64,000 nt of DNA from Antiquaquibacter metalliresistens. GTDB taxonomy: Bacteria; Actinomycetota; Actinomycetes; Actinomycetales; Microbacteriaceae. Location: assembly GCF_029211225.1 (NCBI RefSeq), contig NZ_JARGEM010000008.1, positions 1-64,000 of the forward strand. Direction: 5' to 3'. Positions within the stretch are counted from its first letter, which is position 1, and the number at the start of each line of letters is the position of its first letter. Below the pieces are notes generated by a model. That model ran no database searches. It was not told where the DNA came from and saw only the letters and a list, made by a program, of their open reading frames with translations. Below, one piece after another: positions 32,486 to 41,425 of the stretch. A program made the position numbers and the translations under genes.

Positions 32486-35400
32486 ATGTTCAAGAAGATT
32501 CTCGTCGCCAACCGAGGTGAGATCGCGATCCGCGCGATGCGCGCCGCGTTCGAACTGGGTGCTCGCACGGTCGCCGTGTATCCCTACGAAGACCGCAACT
32601 CCATGCACCGGTTGAAGGCCGATGAGGCCTACCAGATCGGCGAGGTCGGTCATCCGGTTCGCGCGTACCTGGATGTCGCCGAGATCATCCGGGTCGCCAA
32701 GGAGTCCGGGGCGGATGCGGTCTACCCCGGCTACGGCTTCCTCTCCGAGAACCCCGACCTCGCGCAGGCCGCTGCGGCGGCCGGCATCACCTTCATCGGT
32801 CCGCCGACGAAGGTGCTCGAGATGGCCGGGAACAAGGTGACGGCCAAGGAGCACGCGATCGCGGCCGGGGTGCCGGTGCTGAAGTCGACGCCAGCGACGA
32901 CCGACATCGATGCGCTAGTCGCCGGTGCCGAGGAGATCGGCTTCCCGGTGTTCGCCAAGGCGGTCGCCGGCGGTGGCGGGCGCGGCATGCGGCGCGTCGA
33001 CCGGCCGGAGGATCTGCGGGACGCGCTCGAGGCCGCGATGCGCGAGGCGGACAGCGCGTTCGGTGACCCGACGATGTTCGTGGAGCAGGCTGTTGTGCGT
33101 CCCCGGCACATCGAGGTGCAGATCCTGGCGGATGCCACGGGGGAGACGGTGCACCTCTTCGAGCGCGACTGCTCGGTGCAGCGTCGTCACCAGAAGGTGA
33201 TCGAGATCGCGCCCGCCCCGAATCTGGACGAGGACACCCGGCAGGCGATGTACCGGGATGCGATCGCCTTCGCGAAGTCCATCGGCTACGTCAACGCGGG
33301 CACGGTGGAGTTTCTGCTCGACACCGCGGGCGAGCGCAAGGGACAGCACGTGTTCATCGAGATGAACCCGCGCATCCAGGTCGAGCACACGGTGACCGAG
33401 GAGGTCACCGACGTCGACCTCGTGCAGTCGCAGATGCGTATCGCGTTCGGGGAGAGCCTGCGCGAACTCGGCCTGCAGCAGGAGAACCTGCAGTTGCGCG
33501 GCGCGGCCCTGCAGTGCCGCATCACGACGGAGGATCCGGCGGCGGGGTTCCGACCGGACACCGGCAAGATCACGACCTACCGCTCGCCCGGCGGCGCGGG
33601 CATCCGTCTCGACGGCGGTACGGTGGCCGCGGGTGCGCAGGTCTCGCCGTACTTCGACTCGATGCTCGTGAAGATGACGTGTCGCGGGCGCGACTTCCCC
33701 GCGGCGGTGCTGCGGGCCCGGCGCGGCCTGGCCGAGTTCCGTCTGCGGGGCGTGACCACGAACATCCCGTTCCTGCAGGCGGTGCTCGACGACCCCGACT
33801 TCATCGCCGGCGATGTGAGCACGTCGTTCATCGAAGAGCGTCCGTGGCTCGTGCACGGCCACCAGTCCAAGGACCGGGGCACGAAGGTGCTGACCTGGCT
33901 CGCCGAGGTCACCGTCAACCAGCCGAACGGCTCGGGTGCGGGGCTGTCCAACCCCGACCACAAGCTGCCGATCGTCGATCTCGACGTGGCGGCGCCGGCG
34001 GGTTCCCGTCAGCGCCTGCTGCAGCTCGGTCCGGCCGGGTTCGCCGCGGCGCTGCGCGAGCAGAAGGCCCTCGCGGTGACGGAGACCACCTTCCGGGACG
34101 CGCATCAGTCGCTGCTGGCGACCCGGGTGCGCACCCGCGACCTCGTCGCGGTGCTGCCGCACGTGGCGCGACTGACCCCGCAGCTGCTCTCGGTCGAGGC
34201 CTGGGGCGGTGCGACCTACGACGTGGGGCTCCGCTTCCTCGGCGAGGACCCATGGGAGCGCCTGGCCGCGATGCGCGAGGCACTGCCGAACATCGCGATC
34301 CAGATGCTGCTGCGCGGTCGTAACACCGTGGGCTACACGCCGTACCCCACGGAGGTGACGGACGCGTTCGTCAAGGAGGCGGCCGCCACCGGCATCGACA
34401 TCTTCCGCATCTTCGACGCGCTCAACGACGTGTCGCAGATGCGTCCGGCGATCGAGGCCGTGCTCGAGACCGGCACCGCCGTCGCGGAGGTCGCGCTGTG
34501 CTATACCGGCGACCTGCTCGACCCGTCCGAGAAGCTCTACACGCTCGACTACTACCTGCGACTGGCCGAGCAGATGGTCGAGTCCGGTGCGCACATCCTG
34601 GCGATCAAGGACATGGCGGGCCTGCTGCGCGCCGAGGCCGCGCATCGGTTGGTCACCGCGCTGCGCGAGCGCTTCGACCAGCCCGTGCACGTGCACACCC
34701 ATGACACCGCCGGCGGTCAGCTCGCGACGCTGCTCGCGGCCTCCGCCGCGGGTGCGGATGCCGTGGACGCGGCCAGCGCGCCGATGTCCGGCACCACGAG
34801 CCAGCCCTCGATGTCCGCACTGGTCGCCGACCTCGCGCACACCGAACGGGACACCGGAATCTCACTCCAGTCGGTCTCCGACCTCGAGCCGTACTGGGAG
34901 GCGGTGCGGCACGTCTACAAGCCGTTCGAGTCCGGCCTGCCCGGGCCGACCGGTCGCGTGTACAAGCACGAGATCCCCGGCGGGCAGCTCTCCAACCTGC
35001 GCCAGCAGGCCATCGCGCTCGGCCTCGCGGACCACTTCGAGAAGATCGAGGACCTGTATGCGGCGGCCAACCGCATCCTCGGCCGCCCGCCCAAGGTGAC
35101 GCCCTCGTCAAAGGTGGTCGGCGACCTCGCCCTCGCCCTCGCGGCGGTGGATGCGGACCCGGACGACTTCGAACAGCACCCGGAGAAGTACGACATCCCG
35201 GACTCGGTCATCGGATTCATGGCGGGGGAGCTCGGTGAGCTGCCCGGCGGCTGGCCGGAACCGTTCCGCAGCAAGGTGCTGGCGGGCCGCACGGTGAAGA
35301 TCGGTGTCGAGCCGATCAGTGCGGAAGACGAAGAGGCGCTGGCGACCGCGGGAGAGGTGCGCCGTTCCGCCCTGAACCGGCTGTTGTTCGCCGGGCCCAC

Positions 35401-35890
35401 CAAGACCTTCGAGCAGGCGCGGGAGAACTACGGCGACCTGTCGGTGCTCGAGACCACGGACTACCTCTACGGCCTGCGGCCCGGCACGGAGCACGTCGTC
35501 GAGATAGAGAAGGGCGTGAGCCTGCTCGTGGGTCTGGAGGCGATCGGCGAGGCCGACGACAAGGGCTTCCGCACCGTGCTCGCCACGCTCAACGGTCAGC
35601 TCCGGCCCGTCTACGTGCGCGACACCTCGATCGCCGTCGTGACCAACTCCGCCGAGAAGGCCGACGCGTCGAAGCCGGGACAGGTCGCCGCGCCGTTCTC
35701 CGGCGTCGTGACGCTGCAGGTCGAGGAGGGTGCCTCCGTGATCGCCGGGCAGCCAGTCGCCTCGATCGAGGCGATGAAGATGGAGGCCGCGATCACGGCG
35801 CCCGTCGCGGGTGTCGTCAAGCGCACCGCGATCCCGGCGACGCAGCAAGTGGATGCCGGCGACCTGATCCTGGAGATCGACCCCGCTTGA
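32486..35890 (+). CDS. pyc: Pyruvate carboxylase
   Basis: 1134 residues, ATG with GGAAGGA upstream. The biotin carboxylase domain (1-450) begins KKILVANRGEIAIRAMRAAFELG; the carboxyltransferase domain (from about 533) has TTFRDAHQSLLATRVRT, and the C-terminal BCCP domain has E-A-M-K-M with biotinyl Lys1098. This three-domain chain converts pyruvate, bicarbonate and ATP to oxaloacetate to refill the TCA cycle. Confidence 0.97.
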   Translation: MFKKILVANRGEIAIRAMRAAFELGARTVAVYPYEDRNSMHRLKADEAYQIGEVGHPVRAYLDVAEIIRVAKESGADAVYPGYGFLSENPDLAQAAAAAGITFIGPPTKVLEMAGNKVTAKEHAIAAGVPVLKSTPATTDIDALVAGAEEIGFPVFAKAVAGGGGRGMRRVDRPEDLRDALEAAMREADSAFGDPTMFVEQAVVRPRHIEVQILADATGETVHLFERDCSVQRRHQKVIEIAPAPNLDEDTRQAMYRDAIAFAKSIGYVNAGTVEFLLDTAGERKGQHVFIEMNPRIQVEHTVTEEVTDVDLVQSQMRIAFGESLRELGLQQENLQLRGAALQCRITTEDPAAGFRPDTGKITTYRSPGGAGIRLDGGTVAAGAQVSPYFDSMLVKMTCRGRDFPAAVLRARRGLAEFRLRGVTTNIPFLQAVLDDPDFIAGDVSTSFIEERPWLVHGHQSKDRGTKVLTWLAEVTVNQPNGSGAGLSNPDHKLPIVDLDVAAPAGSRQRLLQLGPAGFAAALREQKALAVTETTFRDAHQSLLATRVRTRDLVAVLPHVARLTPQLLSVEAWGGATYDVGLRFLGEDPWERLAAMREALPNIAIQMLLRGRNTVGYTPYPTEVTDAFVKEAAATGIDIFRIFDALNDVSQMRPAIEAVLETGTAVAEVALCYTGDLLDPSEKLYTLDYYLRLAEQMVESGAHILAIKDMAGLLRAEAAHRLVTALRERFDQPVHVHTHDTAGGQLATLLAASAAGADAVDAASAPMSGTTSQPSMSALVADLAHTERDTGISLQSVSDLEPYWEAVRHVYKPFESGLPGPTGRVYKHEIPGGQLSNLRQQAIALGLADHFEKIEDLYAAANRILGRPPKVTPSSKVVGDLALALAAVDADPDDFEQHPEKYDIPDSVIGFMAGELGELPGGWPEPFRSKVLAGRTVKIGVEPISAEDEEALATAGEVRRSALNRLLFAGPTKTFEQARENYGDLSVLETTDYLYGLRPGTEHVVEIEKGVSLLVGLEAIGEADDKGFRTVLATLNGQLRPVYVRDTSIAVVTNSAEKADASKPGQVAAPFSGVVTLQVEEGASVIAGQPVASIEAMKMEAAITAPVAGVVKRTAIPATQQVDAGDLILEIDPA

Positions 35891-35929
35891 CGTGTCCGCC
35901 GCGATTCCACGAGCGGGCCGGGCTCGCGG

Positions 35930-35935
35930 TAGACT
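35930..35935 (+). promoter_or_regulatory. -10 element (TAGACT) upstream of a MinD/ParA-like gene
   Basis: Followed 17 nt downstream by AGGAGG (35951-35957 region) and then GTG 35964, so this transcript has a Shine-Dalgarno leader. Confidence 0.45.
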
Positions 35936-35963
35936 CGGGTGTTTGTCAAGAGGAGGAACCATC

Positions 35964-37247
35964 GTGGTGGTGAAGCGCAAGAAGCCTGAGTCCGAAGTGC
36001 TCGAGACGGCGACGGAACTCCAGGAGCAGGCGCCCGGCGAGGGCGAAGTCATGACGTTCACGGTGTCGCTGCCCGTGCAGGTGCACGAAGTGCCGGAGCA
36101 CGAGGCGGCCGTCGCGATCGACGACAGCGGCGCGATCGACCCGCTCCTCGACGCGACCGGAACCTCGACGACGACGATCACGCTCGTGCCCGAGACGGTG
36201 CTGACGGTGCCCGAGGTGGAGCCCGCATCGACGATCCCGCCGCTGCCGGAGCCCGACGTCGTCTACAGCCGTCGTAGTCGCCAGCCCGAGATCTCCGCAC
36301 TGCCGGAGTCCGCGTCGATGCTCACCGCCGAGCGCCTCGTCGTGCCCAAGCGCAAGCACACCCCGGCGCCGGAAGGGTTCCTTCAGCGCCTGCTCTACGA
36401 CGTCACCTTCGGTCTGGTCAACGTCGGGGACTCCTACCGCGTGCGCGCTCGCAAGGCGCTCGATGCCCGCATCGGCAAGCACTTCGAGGGCGGCACCCGG
36501 TTCATCGCGGTGCTCACCCGCAAGGGCGGGGTCGGCAAGACCACCCTCACGGCCCTGCTCGGCATGGCGCTCGCGGACGTGCGTGACGATCGCGTCATCG
36601 GGATCGACGCGAACCCCGACCGCGGCACCCTCGCCGAGCGCGTGACGAAGAACACGCGCGCGACCGTGCGGGACGTCATCACCCGCGGTGATGGACTCGG
36701 CACCTTCAGCGAGTTCCAGACGCTCGTCTCGCGCGACGCGACCCGGCTCGACGTGCTCGCCTCCGACACCGACCCCACCGTGGTCGAGGCGTTCGACGAG
36801 GACGACTACAACGCGGTCGCCGACATCGCTCAGCGGTATTACTCGGTGGTGGTCACCGACTGCGGCACCGGGATGCTGCACTCCGCGATGACCGCGACCC
36901 TCGCGCGCGCGGATGCGATCGTGGTGGTCTCCGGCGGCAGCGTGGACGAGGCACGCCTCGCCTCCGAGACGCTCACTTGGCTCGAGTCCAACGGATACCC
37001 GGAGCTGGTGAAGCAGGCCGTCGTCGCCCTCAACACCGCGACTCAGGCGACCAACCTGGTCAAGCTGGAGGAGATCGAGGCGCACTTCGCCTCCCGCGTG
37101 CGGGCGATCGTGAAGATCCCCTACGATCCTTCGCTGGCCACCGGCTCGGTCATCCGCTACGACGGGCTCGAGCGGCACACGCGCGAGGCCGCACGCGATC
37201 TGGCGGCGCTCGTGGTCGACGGCATCCCCGCGCAGCGGGACGCCTGA
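35964..37247 (+). CDS. MinD/ParA-like ATPase with a long acidic N-terminal tail
   Basis: 427 residues from GTG 35964, set by an AGGAGG. Residues 1-165 are acidic, Pro/Thr/Val-rich and predicted disordered. The ATPase begins RFIAVLTRKGGVGKTTLTALLG with deviant Walker A, followed by VIGIDANPDRGTLAER and YYSVVVTDCGTGMLHS. This layout resembles actinobacterial MinD/EspI-type proteins. Possible roles are polar positioning or a secretion system; none of those partners is encoded here. The def gene starts 5 nt after its stop. Confidence 0.85.
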   Translation: MVVKRKKPESEVLETATELQEQAPGEGEVMTFTVSLPVQVHEVPEHEAAVAIDDSGAIDPLLDATGTSTTTITLVPETVLTVPEVEPASTIPPLPEPDVVYSRRSRQPEISALPESASMLTAERLVVPKRKHTPAPEGFLQRLLYDVTFGLVNVGDSYRVRARKALDARIGKHFEGGTRFIAVLTRKGGVGKTTLTALLGMALADVRDDRVIGIDANPDRGTLAERVTKNTRATVRDVITRGDGLGTFSEFQTLVSRDATRLDVLASDTDPTVVEAFDEDDYNAVADIAQRYYSVVVTDCGTGMLHSAMTATLARADAIVVVSGGSVDEARLASETLTWLESNGYPELVKQAVVALNTATQATNLVKLEEIEAHFASRVRAIVKIPYDPSLATGSVIRYDGLERHTREAARDLAALVVDGIPAQRDA

Positions 37248-37252
37248 CCACG

Positions 37253-37744
37253 ATGGCCGAACGTCCCATCCGTCTCTTCGGCGACCCCGTGCTGCGCTCG
37301 GTGTGCGATGCGGTGCGTCCGGGCGATCCGCGGGCCGAGGCGCTCGTCGAGGATCTGCTCGAGACGGTGGCCCTGCCCGGTCGCGCCGGGCTCGCGGCGA
37401 ACCAGATCGGTGTCGGGTCGCGTGCGTTCAGCTACAACGTCGACGGCGTGATCGGCTACGTGATCAACCCGGTGCTCGTCGAGGTCTCCGGTGATCCGAA
37501 GCTCATCGACGAGGGGTGCCTCTCGGTGCCGGGCTTCTACTTCCCCCGGATGCGGTACCCGTTCGCCCGGGTCACCGGCGTCGATCTCGCGGGAGAGCCC
37601 GTCGAACTCGCCGGCGAAGGAGTCTTCGCGCAGATGCTCCAGCACGAGGTGGACCATCTCGATGGGCACCTGTACATCGAGGGACTCGACCCGGAGACGA
37701 AGAAGGAGGCCATGCGGTCGATCCGCATGGCCCCCTGGTACTAG
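37253..37744 (+). CDS. def: Peptide deformylase
   Basis: 163 residues. The three motifs are GRAGLAANQIGV (motif 1), EGCLSVPG (motif 2, with the metal Cys) and Q-H-E-V-D-H-L-D-G (motif 3, two metal His and catalytic Glu). It removes the formyl group from new N-terminal methionine. It follows the MinD-like gene by 5 nt. Confidence 0.95.
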   Translation: MAERPIRLFGDPVLRSVCDAVRPGDPRAEALVEDLLETVALPGRAGLAANQIGVGSRAFSYNVDGVIGYVINPVLVEVSGDPKLIDEGCLSVPGFYFPRMRYPFARVTGVDLAGEPVELAGEGVFAQMLQHEVDHLDGHLYIEGLDPETKKEAMRSIRMAPWY

Positions 37745-37759
37745 CTTCGACCGGGGTCG

Positions 37760-39586
37760 TCAGCCGGTGACGGAGACGCCCTGCGTCTGCGGGCTGCCCG
37801 AGTACATCCCCTCCACGACATCCGCGAAGTCCTTCAGGATGACGTCGCGCTTGATGCTCAGCTTCGGCGTGAGGTGTCCGCTCGCCTCGCTCAGCACGCT
37901 GTCGATGATCTGGAACTTGCGGATCGATTCGGCGCGCGAGACCGTCGAGTTCGCGGCATCCACCGCCCGCTGCACCTCGGCGATGACCTGAGGATGCACC
38001 GCCGCCTCCGTCAGCGGCATGCTCGCGTCGAGCCCGTTGTTGTTGAGCCAGACCGGGAGCATCTCGTCGTCGAGGGTGATCAGGGCCGAGATGAACGGCT
38101 TCTGGTCGCCGACGACGACCACCTGGCCGATGATCGGGTTCGCGCGGATGGGGTCTTCGAGCGCCGCGGGGGCCACGTTCTTGCCGCCGGCGGTGACGAT
38201 GATCTCCTTCTTGCGACCGGTGATCTCGAGATACCCGTCCTCGTCGATCGTGCCGATGTCGCCGGTCTTGAACCACTCGCCGTCGAAGGTGTCCTTCGTC
38301 GCCTGCTCGTTGTTCCAGTAGCCCGCGAACACGCACACGCCCTTGACCTGGATCTCGCCGTCTTCGGCCAGACGCACGGAGTTGCCGGGCAGCGGCGGGC
38401 CGACCTTGCCGATCTTGAAGTTCGAGGGCACGTTGACCGACACCGGCGCGGTGGTCTCGGTGAGTCCGTAGCCCTCGAGGATGGTCAGCCCGAGGCTGCG
38501 GTAGAAGTGACCGAGTCGCAGGCCGAGCGGGGCGGAGCCGGAGACCGCATACTGGGCGCGGCCGCCGAGTGCGGCCTTGACCTTGCTGAGCACGAGGCGG
38601 TCGAAGAGCGCGAACTGCAGCTTGAGCCCGAGCGGCACGTGACCGGCGTCGAGCGCCTTCGAGTGGGCGATCGCGACATCCGCGGCCTTGCGGAAGATCT
38701 TGCCCTTGCCGCCGGCCTCGGCCTTCTGCTCGGAGGCGTTGTAGACCTTCTCGAACACGCGTGGCACGGCGAGCAGGAACGTCGGCTTGAACGATCCCAT
38801 CGAGGGCACGAGCAGCTTGGTGTCCGCCTGGTGGCCGACCTTCACTCCGCCGTGCACCGCGAGCACCGAGATGAAGCGCGCGAAGATGTGGGCGAGCGTG
38901 ATGAACAGCAGCGTGCTCGACTCGGGGTTGACGACCTCGGGGATGCGCAACTGCGCATTGCGCGAAAGCTCCACGAAGTTCGAGTGGGTGATGATGCAAC
39001 CCTTGGGGCGACCGGTCGTGCCCGAGGTGTAGATGAGGGTGGCCATGTCGCTGCCCTTGGCGAGCGTGCGGCGCCGCTCGATCTCCTCGTCGGGCACCTC
39101 GGTTCCGGCGGCGGCGAGCTTGTCCAGGTCACCGAGGTCGATCTTCCAGCTGTGGATGACGCCGGGCACGTCCGCGCGGATCTCGTCGAATCGCGCGAAG
39201 TGCTCCGCGGTCTCGGTGATGATGCCGACGGCGCCCGAGTCGGCGAGGTTCCAGAGGATCTGGCTCGGGGCCGAGGTCTCGTAGATCGGCACGAGCACGG
39301 CACCGGCGAACCAGGTGGCGAAGTCGATGAGCGTCCACTCGTAGTTGGTCTTGGACATCAACCCGATCTTGTCGCCGGGCTGGATGCCGGCGGCGACGAG
39401 GCCCTTGGCGAGCGCCTTCACCTGACCGAGGAATTCGGCGGCCGTGACATCCTGCCAACCCCCGTCGGCGGTGGGCAGCGCGAACAGCGCACCGTTCGGC
39501 GTCGCCGCCACCCGGTCTATCAGAAGGTCGGTGGTGTTGGCGTCCGGGTCGGCCTTGGCCATCGCTGGAACATCGAACTGCTTCAT
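37760..39586 (-). CDS. Long-chain fatty-acid-CoA ligase (FadD15-like)
   Basis: I choose ATG 39586 (MKQFDVPAMAK), which follows AAGGAG by 6 nt; an ATG at 39616 is in frame. 608 residues of the ANL superfamily: MATLIYTSGTTGRPKG for ATP phosphate binding, LTETTAPVSVN, and TGDIGTIDEDGYLEITGRKKEIIVTAGGKNVAP near 480-520. It activates a fatty acid to acyl-AMP then acyl-CoA. It is convergent with def. Confidence 0.93.
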   Translation of the reverse strand: MKQFDVPAMAKADPDANTTDLLIDRVAATPNGALFALPTADGGWQDVTAAEFLGQVKALAKGLVAAGIQPGDKIGLMSKTNYEWTLIDFATWFAGAVLVPIYETSAPSQILWNLADSGAVGIITETAEHFARFDEIRADVPGVIHSWKIDLGDLDKLAAAGTEVPDEEIERRRTLAKGSDMATLIYTSGTTGRPKGCIITHSNFVELSRNAQLRIPEVVNPESSTLLFITLAHIFARFISVLAVHGGVKVGHQADTKLLVPSMGSFKPTFLLAVPRVFEKVYNASEQKAEAGGKGKIFRKAADVAIAHSKALDAGHVPLGLKLQFALFDRLVLSKVKAALGGRAQYAVSGSAPLGLRLGHFYRSLGLTILEGYGLTETTAPVSVNVPSNFKIGKVGPPLPGNSVRLAEDGEIQVKGVCVFAGYWNNEQATKDTFDGEWFKTGDIGTIDEDGYLEITGRKKEIIVTAGGKNVAPAALEDPIRANPIIGQVVVVGDQKPFISALITLDDEMLPVWLNNNGLDASMPLTEAAVHPQVIAEVQRAVDAANSTVSRAESIRKFQIIDSVLSEASGHLTPKLSIKRDVILKDFADVVEGMYSGSPQTQGVSVTG

Positions 39587-39679
39587 CGGCAACTCCTTCG
39601 GTACCGTGCGGGTCATCGTCGATCCAGTCTAGCCGCGAGGCTGGCGAATGGTCGGTTCTGCACCGATCCGCGCGATCGG

Positions 39680-39685
39680 TAGGCT
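39680..39685 (+). promoter_or_regulatory. -10 element (TAGGCT) for leaderless ROK kinase gene
   Basis: 8 nt before GTG 39694. The in-frame ATG at 39688 is only 2 nt away, too near to be the leaderless start. Confidence 0.5.
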
Positions 39686-39693
39686 CGATGCTC

Positions 39694-40641
39694 GTGCATG
39701 CCATCGGAATCGACATCGGCGGAACGAAGATCGCGGGAGGCGTGGTCGACGATTCGGGCGTGATCCTCGCCGAGGAGCGGGTCGCGACCGATGCGGGCGA
39801 TTCCCGGGCGATCATCGATGCGGTGGTCGGGATGATCGAGCGGCTCTCGGTGGACCGCGAGATCTCCGCGGCCGGGGTGGCCGCACCGGGGTTCATCGAC
39901 GCTGAGCAGTCGACGGTCTACTACGCCCCCAACATCGACTGGCGCAACGAGCCGCTGCGCGAGCGTCTGCGCGAGCGCCTCGACCTCGACATCACGATCG
40001 ACAACGACGCGAACGCCGCGGGCTGGGCCGAGTACCGGTTCGGTGCCGGGCAGGGCGTGCGCGACATGACGATGCTGACCATCGGCACCGGGGTCGGTGG
40101 CGCCATCGTCAGCGAGGGCCGCCTGTTCCGCGGCGGGTTCGGTGCGGGTGGTGAGCTCGGGCATCTGCGGCTCGTGCCCGACGGCCTGCCCTGCGGTTGC
40201 GGGGAGCATGGTTGCGTCGAGCAATACGGTTCGGGGCGCGCGCTGCTGCGCATGGCCAACGAGATCGCCGACGTCGGCGGCATCGGGCTCGCGCTGGCTG
40301 CGGCTCGCGAGCAGCACGGCACTCTCGACGGCACGATCGTCGGCGGACTCATCGCCGACGGTGATCCCGGAGCCAGGCATGCGCTCGAGCAGCTCGGACA
40401 ATGGCTCGGTCAGGCGTGCGCGAGCCTCGGCGCCGTGCTCGATCCGCAGCTGTTCGTCTTCGGCGGGGGAGTGGCGATCGCCGGCGACCTGCTGCTCGAT
40501 CCGGTGCGCGAGGCCTACCGCCAGCACGTGCCGGCGCGCGGGTACCACCCCGAGCCGGAGTTCGTGGTGGCGCGTTTCGCGAACGATGCCGGGGTCGTCG
40601 GCGCCGCAGATCTCGCCCGCGTGCACGCGGCGTCGCGGTAG
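39694..40641 (+). CDS. ROK-family glucokinase
   Basis: 315 residues from GTG. The ATP motif is IGIDIGGTKIAGGVV at the start, and the zinc/ROK signature C-G-C-x-x-x-G-C-V-E-Q-Y near residues 168-180. The pattern ITIDNDANAAGWAE is the sugar-binding D-N-D-A-N. It phosphorylates glucose with ATP to glucose-6-phosphate; related hexoses are possible. Confidence 0.92.
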   Translation: MHAIGIDIGGTKIAGGVVDDSGVILAEERVATDAGDSRAIIDAVVGMIERLSVDREISAAGVAAPGFIDAEQSTVYYAPNIDWRNEPLRERLRERLDLDITIDNDANAAGWAEYRFGAGQGVRDMTMLTIGTGVGGAIVSEGRLFRGGFGAGGELGHLRLVPDGLPCGCGEHGCVEQYGSGRALLRMANEIADVGGIGLALAAAREQHGTLDGTIVGGLIADGDPGARHALEQLGQWLGQACASLGAVLDPQLFVFGGGVAIAGDLLLDPVREAYRQHVPARGYHPEPEFVVARFANDAGVVGAADLARVHAASR

Positions 40642-40671
40642 AGTGGTGGTTTCCTCGCCGGGAGGTTGGCA

Positions 40672-41358
40672 GTGATCTACTGGTTCTTCAAGAACCTCAT
40701 CGTCGGGCCCATCGTCAAGACGGTGTTCCGCCCGTGGATCTCGGGTGTCGAGAACATCCCGCGCACCGGTGGGGTGATCCTCGCGAGCAACCACCTGTCG
40801 TTCGTCGACTCGGTGTTCCTCCCGCTGATGATCGATCGTCCGATCGTGTTCCTCGCCAAGAGCGACTACTTCACCGGCCGGGGCGTCAAGGGCGCGCTCG
40901 TGCGCCTGTTCTTCAAGAGCACGGGGATGCTGCCGATCGATCGCTCGGGCGGCAAGGCCTCCGAGGCATCACTGAACACCGGCCTCCGAGTGCTGGCCGG
41001 TGGCCAGGTGCTCGGCATCTACCCGGAGGGCACGCGCAGCCCGGACGGCAAGCTCTACCGCGGCCGCACCGGCGTCGCGCGAATGGTGCTCGAGGGTCAC
41101 GTGCCGGTGGTACCGGTCGCGATGATCGACACCGAGAAGGTGATGGCCACCGGCACGAAGATGCCGAAGGTGCACCGTGTGGGCATCATCGTGGGCGAGC
41201 CGCTCGACTTCTCGCGCTTCGAGGGCATGGAGGGCGACCGCTTCATCCTGCGCTCCATCACCGACGAGATCATGTACGAGATCAGCCGCATCAGCGGGCA
41301 GGAATACTCGGACGTGTACGCCAGTTCGGTCAAGGAGCGCCTGACCGCCGCCCGCTGA
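40672..41358 (+). CDS. plsC: 1-acyl-sn-glycerol-3-phosphate acyltransferase (PlsC-like)
   Basis: 228 residues from GTG 40672 with GGGAGG 6 nt upstream; TAGAGT (40639-40644), overlapping the ROK stop, is a possible -10. The catalytic SNHLSFVDS (HX4D) and the YPEGTRS motif are intact, as is the hydrophobic VFLAKSDYF segment. It adds the second acyl chain to lysophosphatidic acid at the membrane. Confidence 0.9.
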   Translation: MIYWFFKNLIVGPIVKTVFRPWISGVENIPRTGGVILASNHLSFVDSVFLPLMIDRPIVFLAKSDYFTGRGVKGALVRLFFKSTGMLPIDRSGGKASEASLNTGLRVLAGGQVLGIYPEGTRSPDGKLYRGRTGVARMVLEGHVPVVPVAMIDTEKVMATGTKMPKVHRVGIIVGEPLDFSRFEGMEGDRFILRSITDEIMYEISRISGQEYSDVYASSVKERLTAAR

Positions 41359-41425
41359 GTGCACCCTCTGCCGGACGGTAGGCTGGGAAGCTGTTGTGCA
41401 TCCGTCCGTCTGTAAGGAACCGCTC

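Noticed and set aside
32915-34840. 641-codon open frame on the minus strand
   Set aside because: Antisense to pyruvate carboxylase; low-complexity Arg/His/Leu translation with no recognisable domain.
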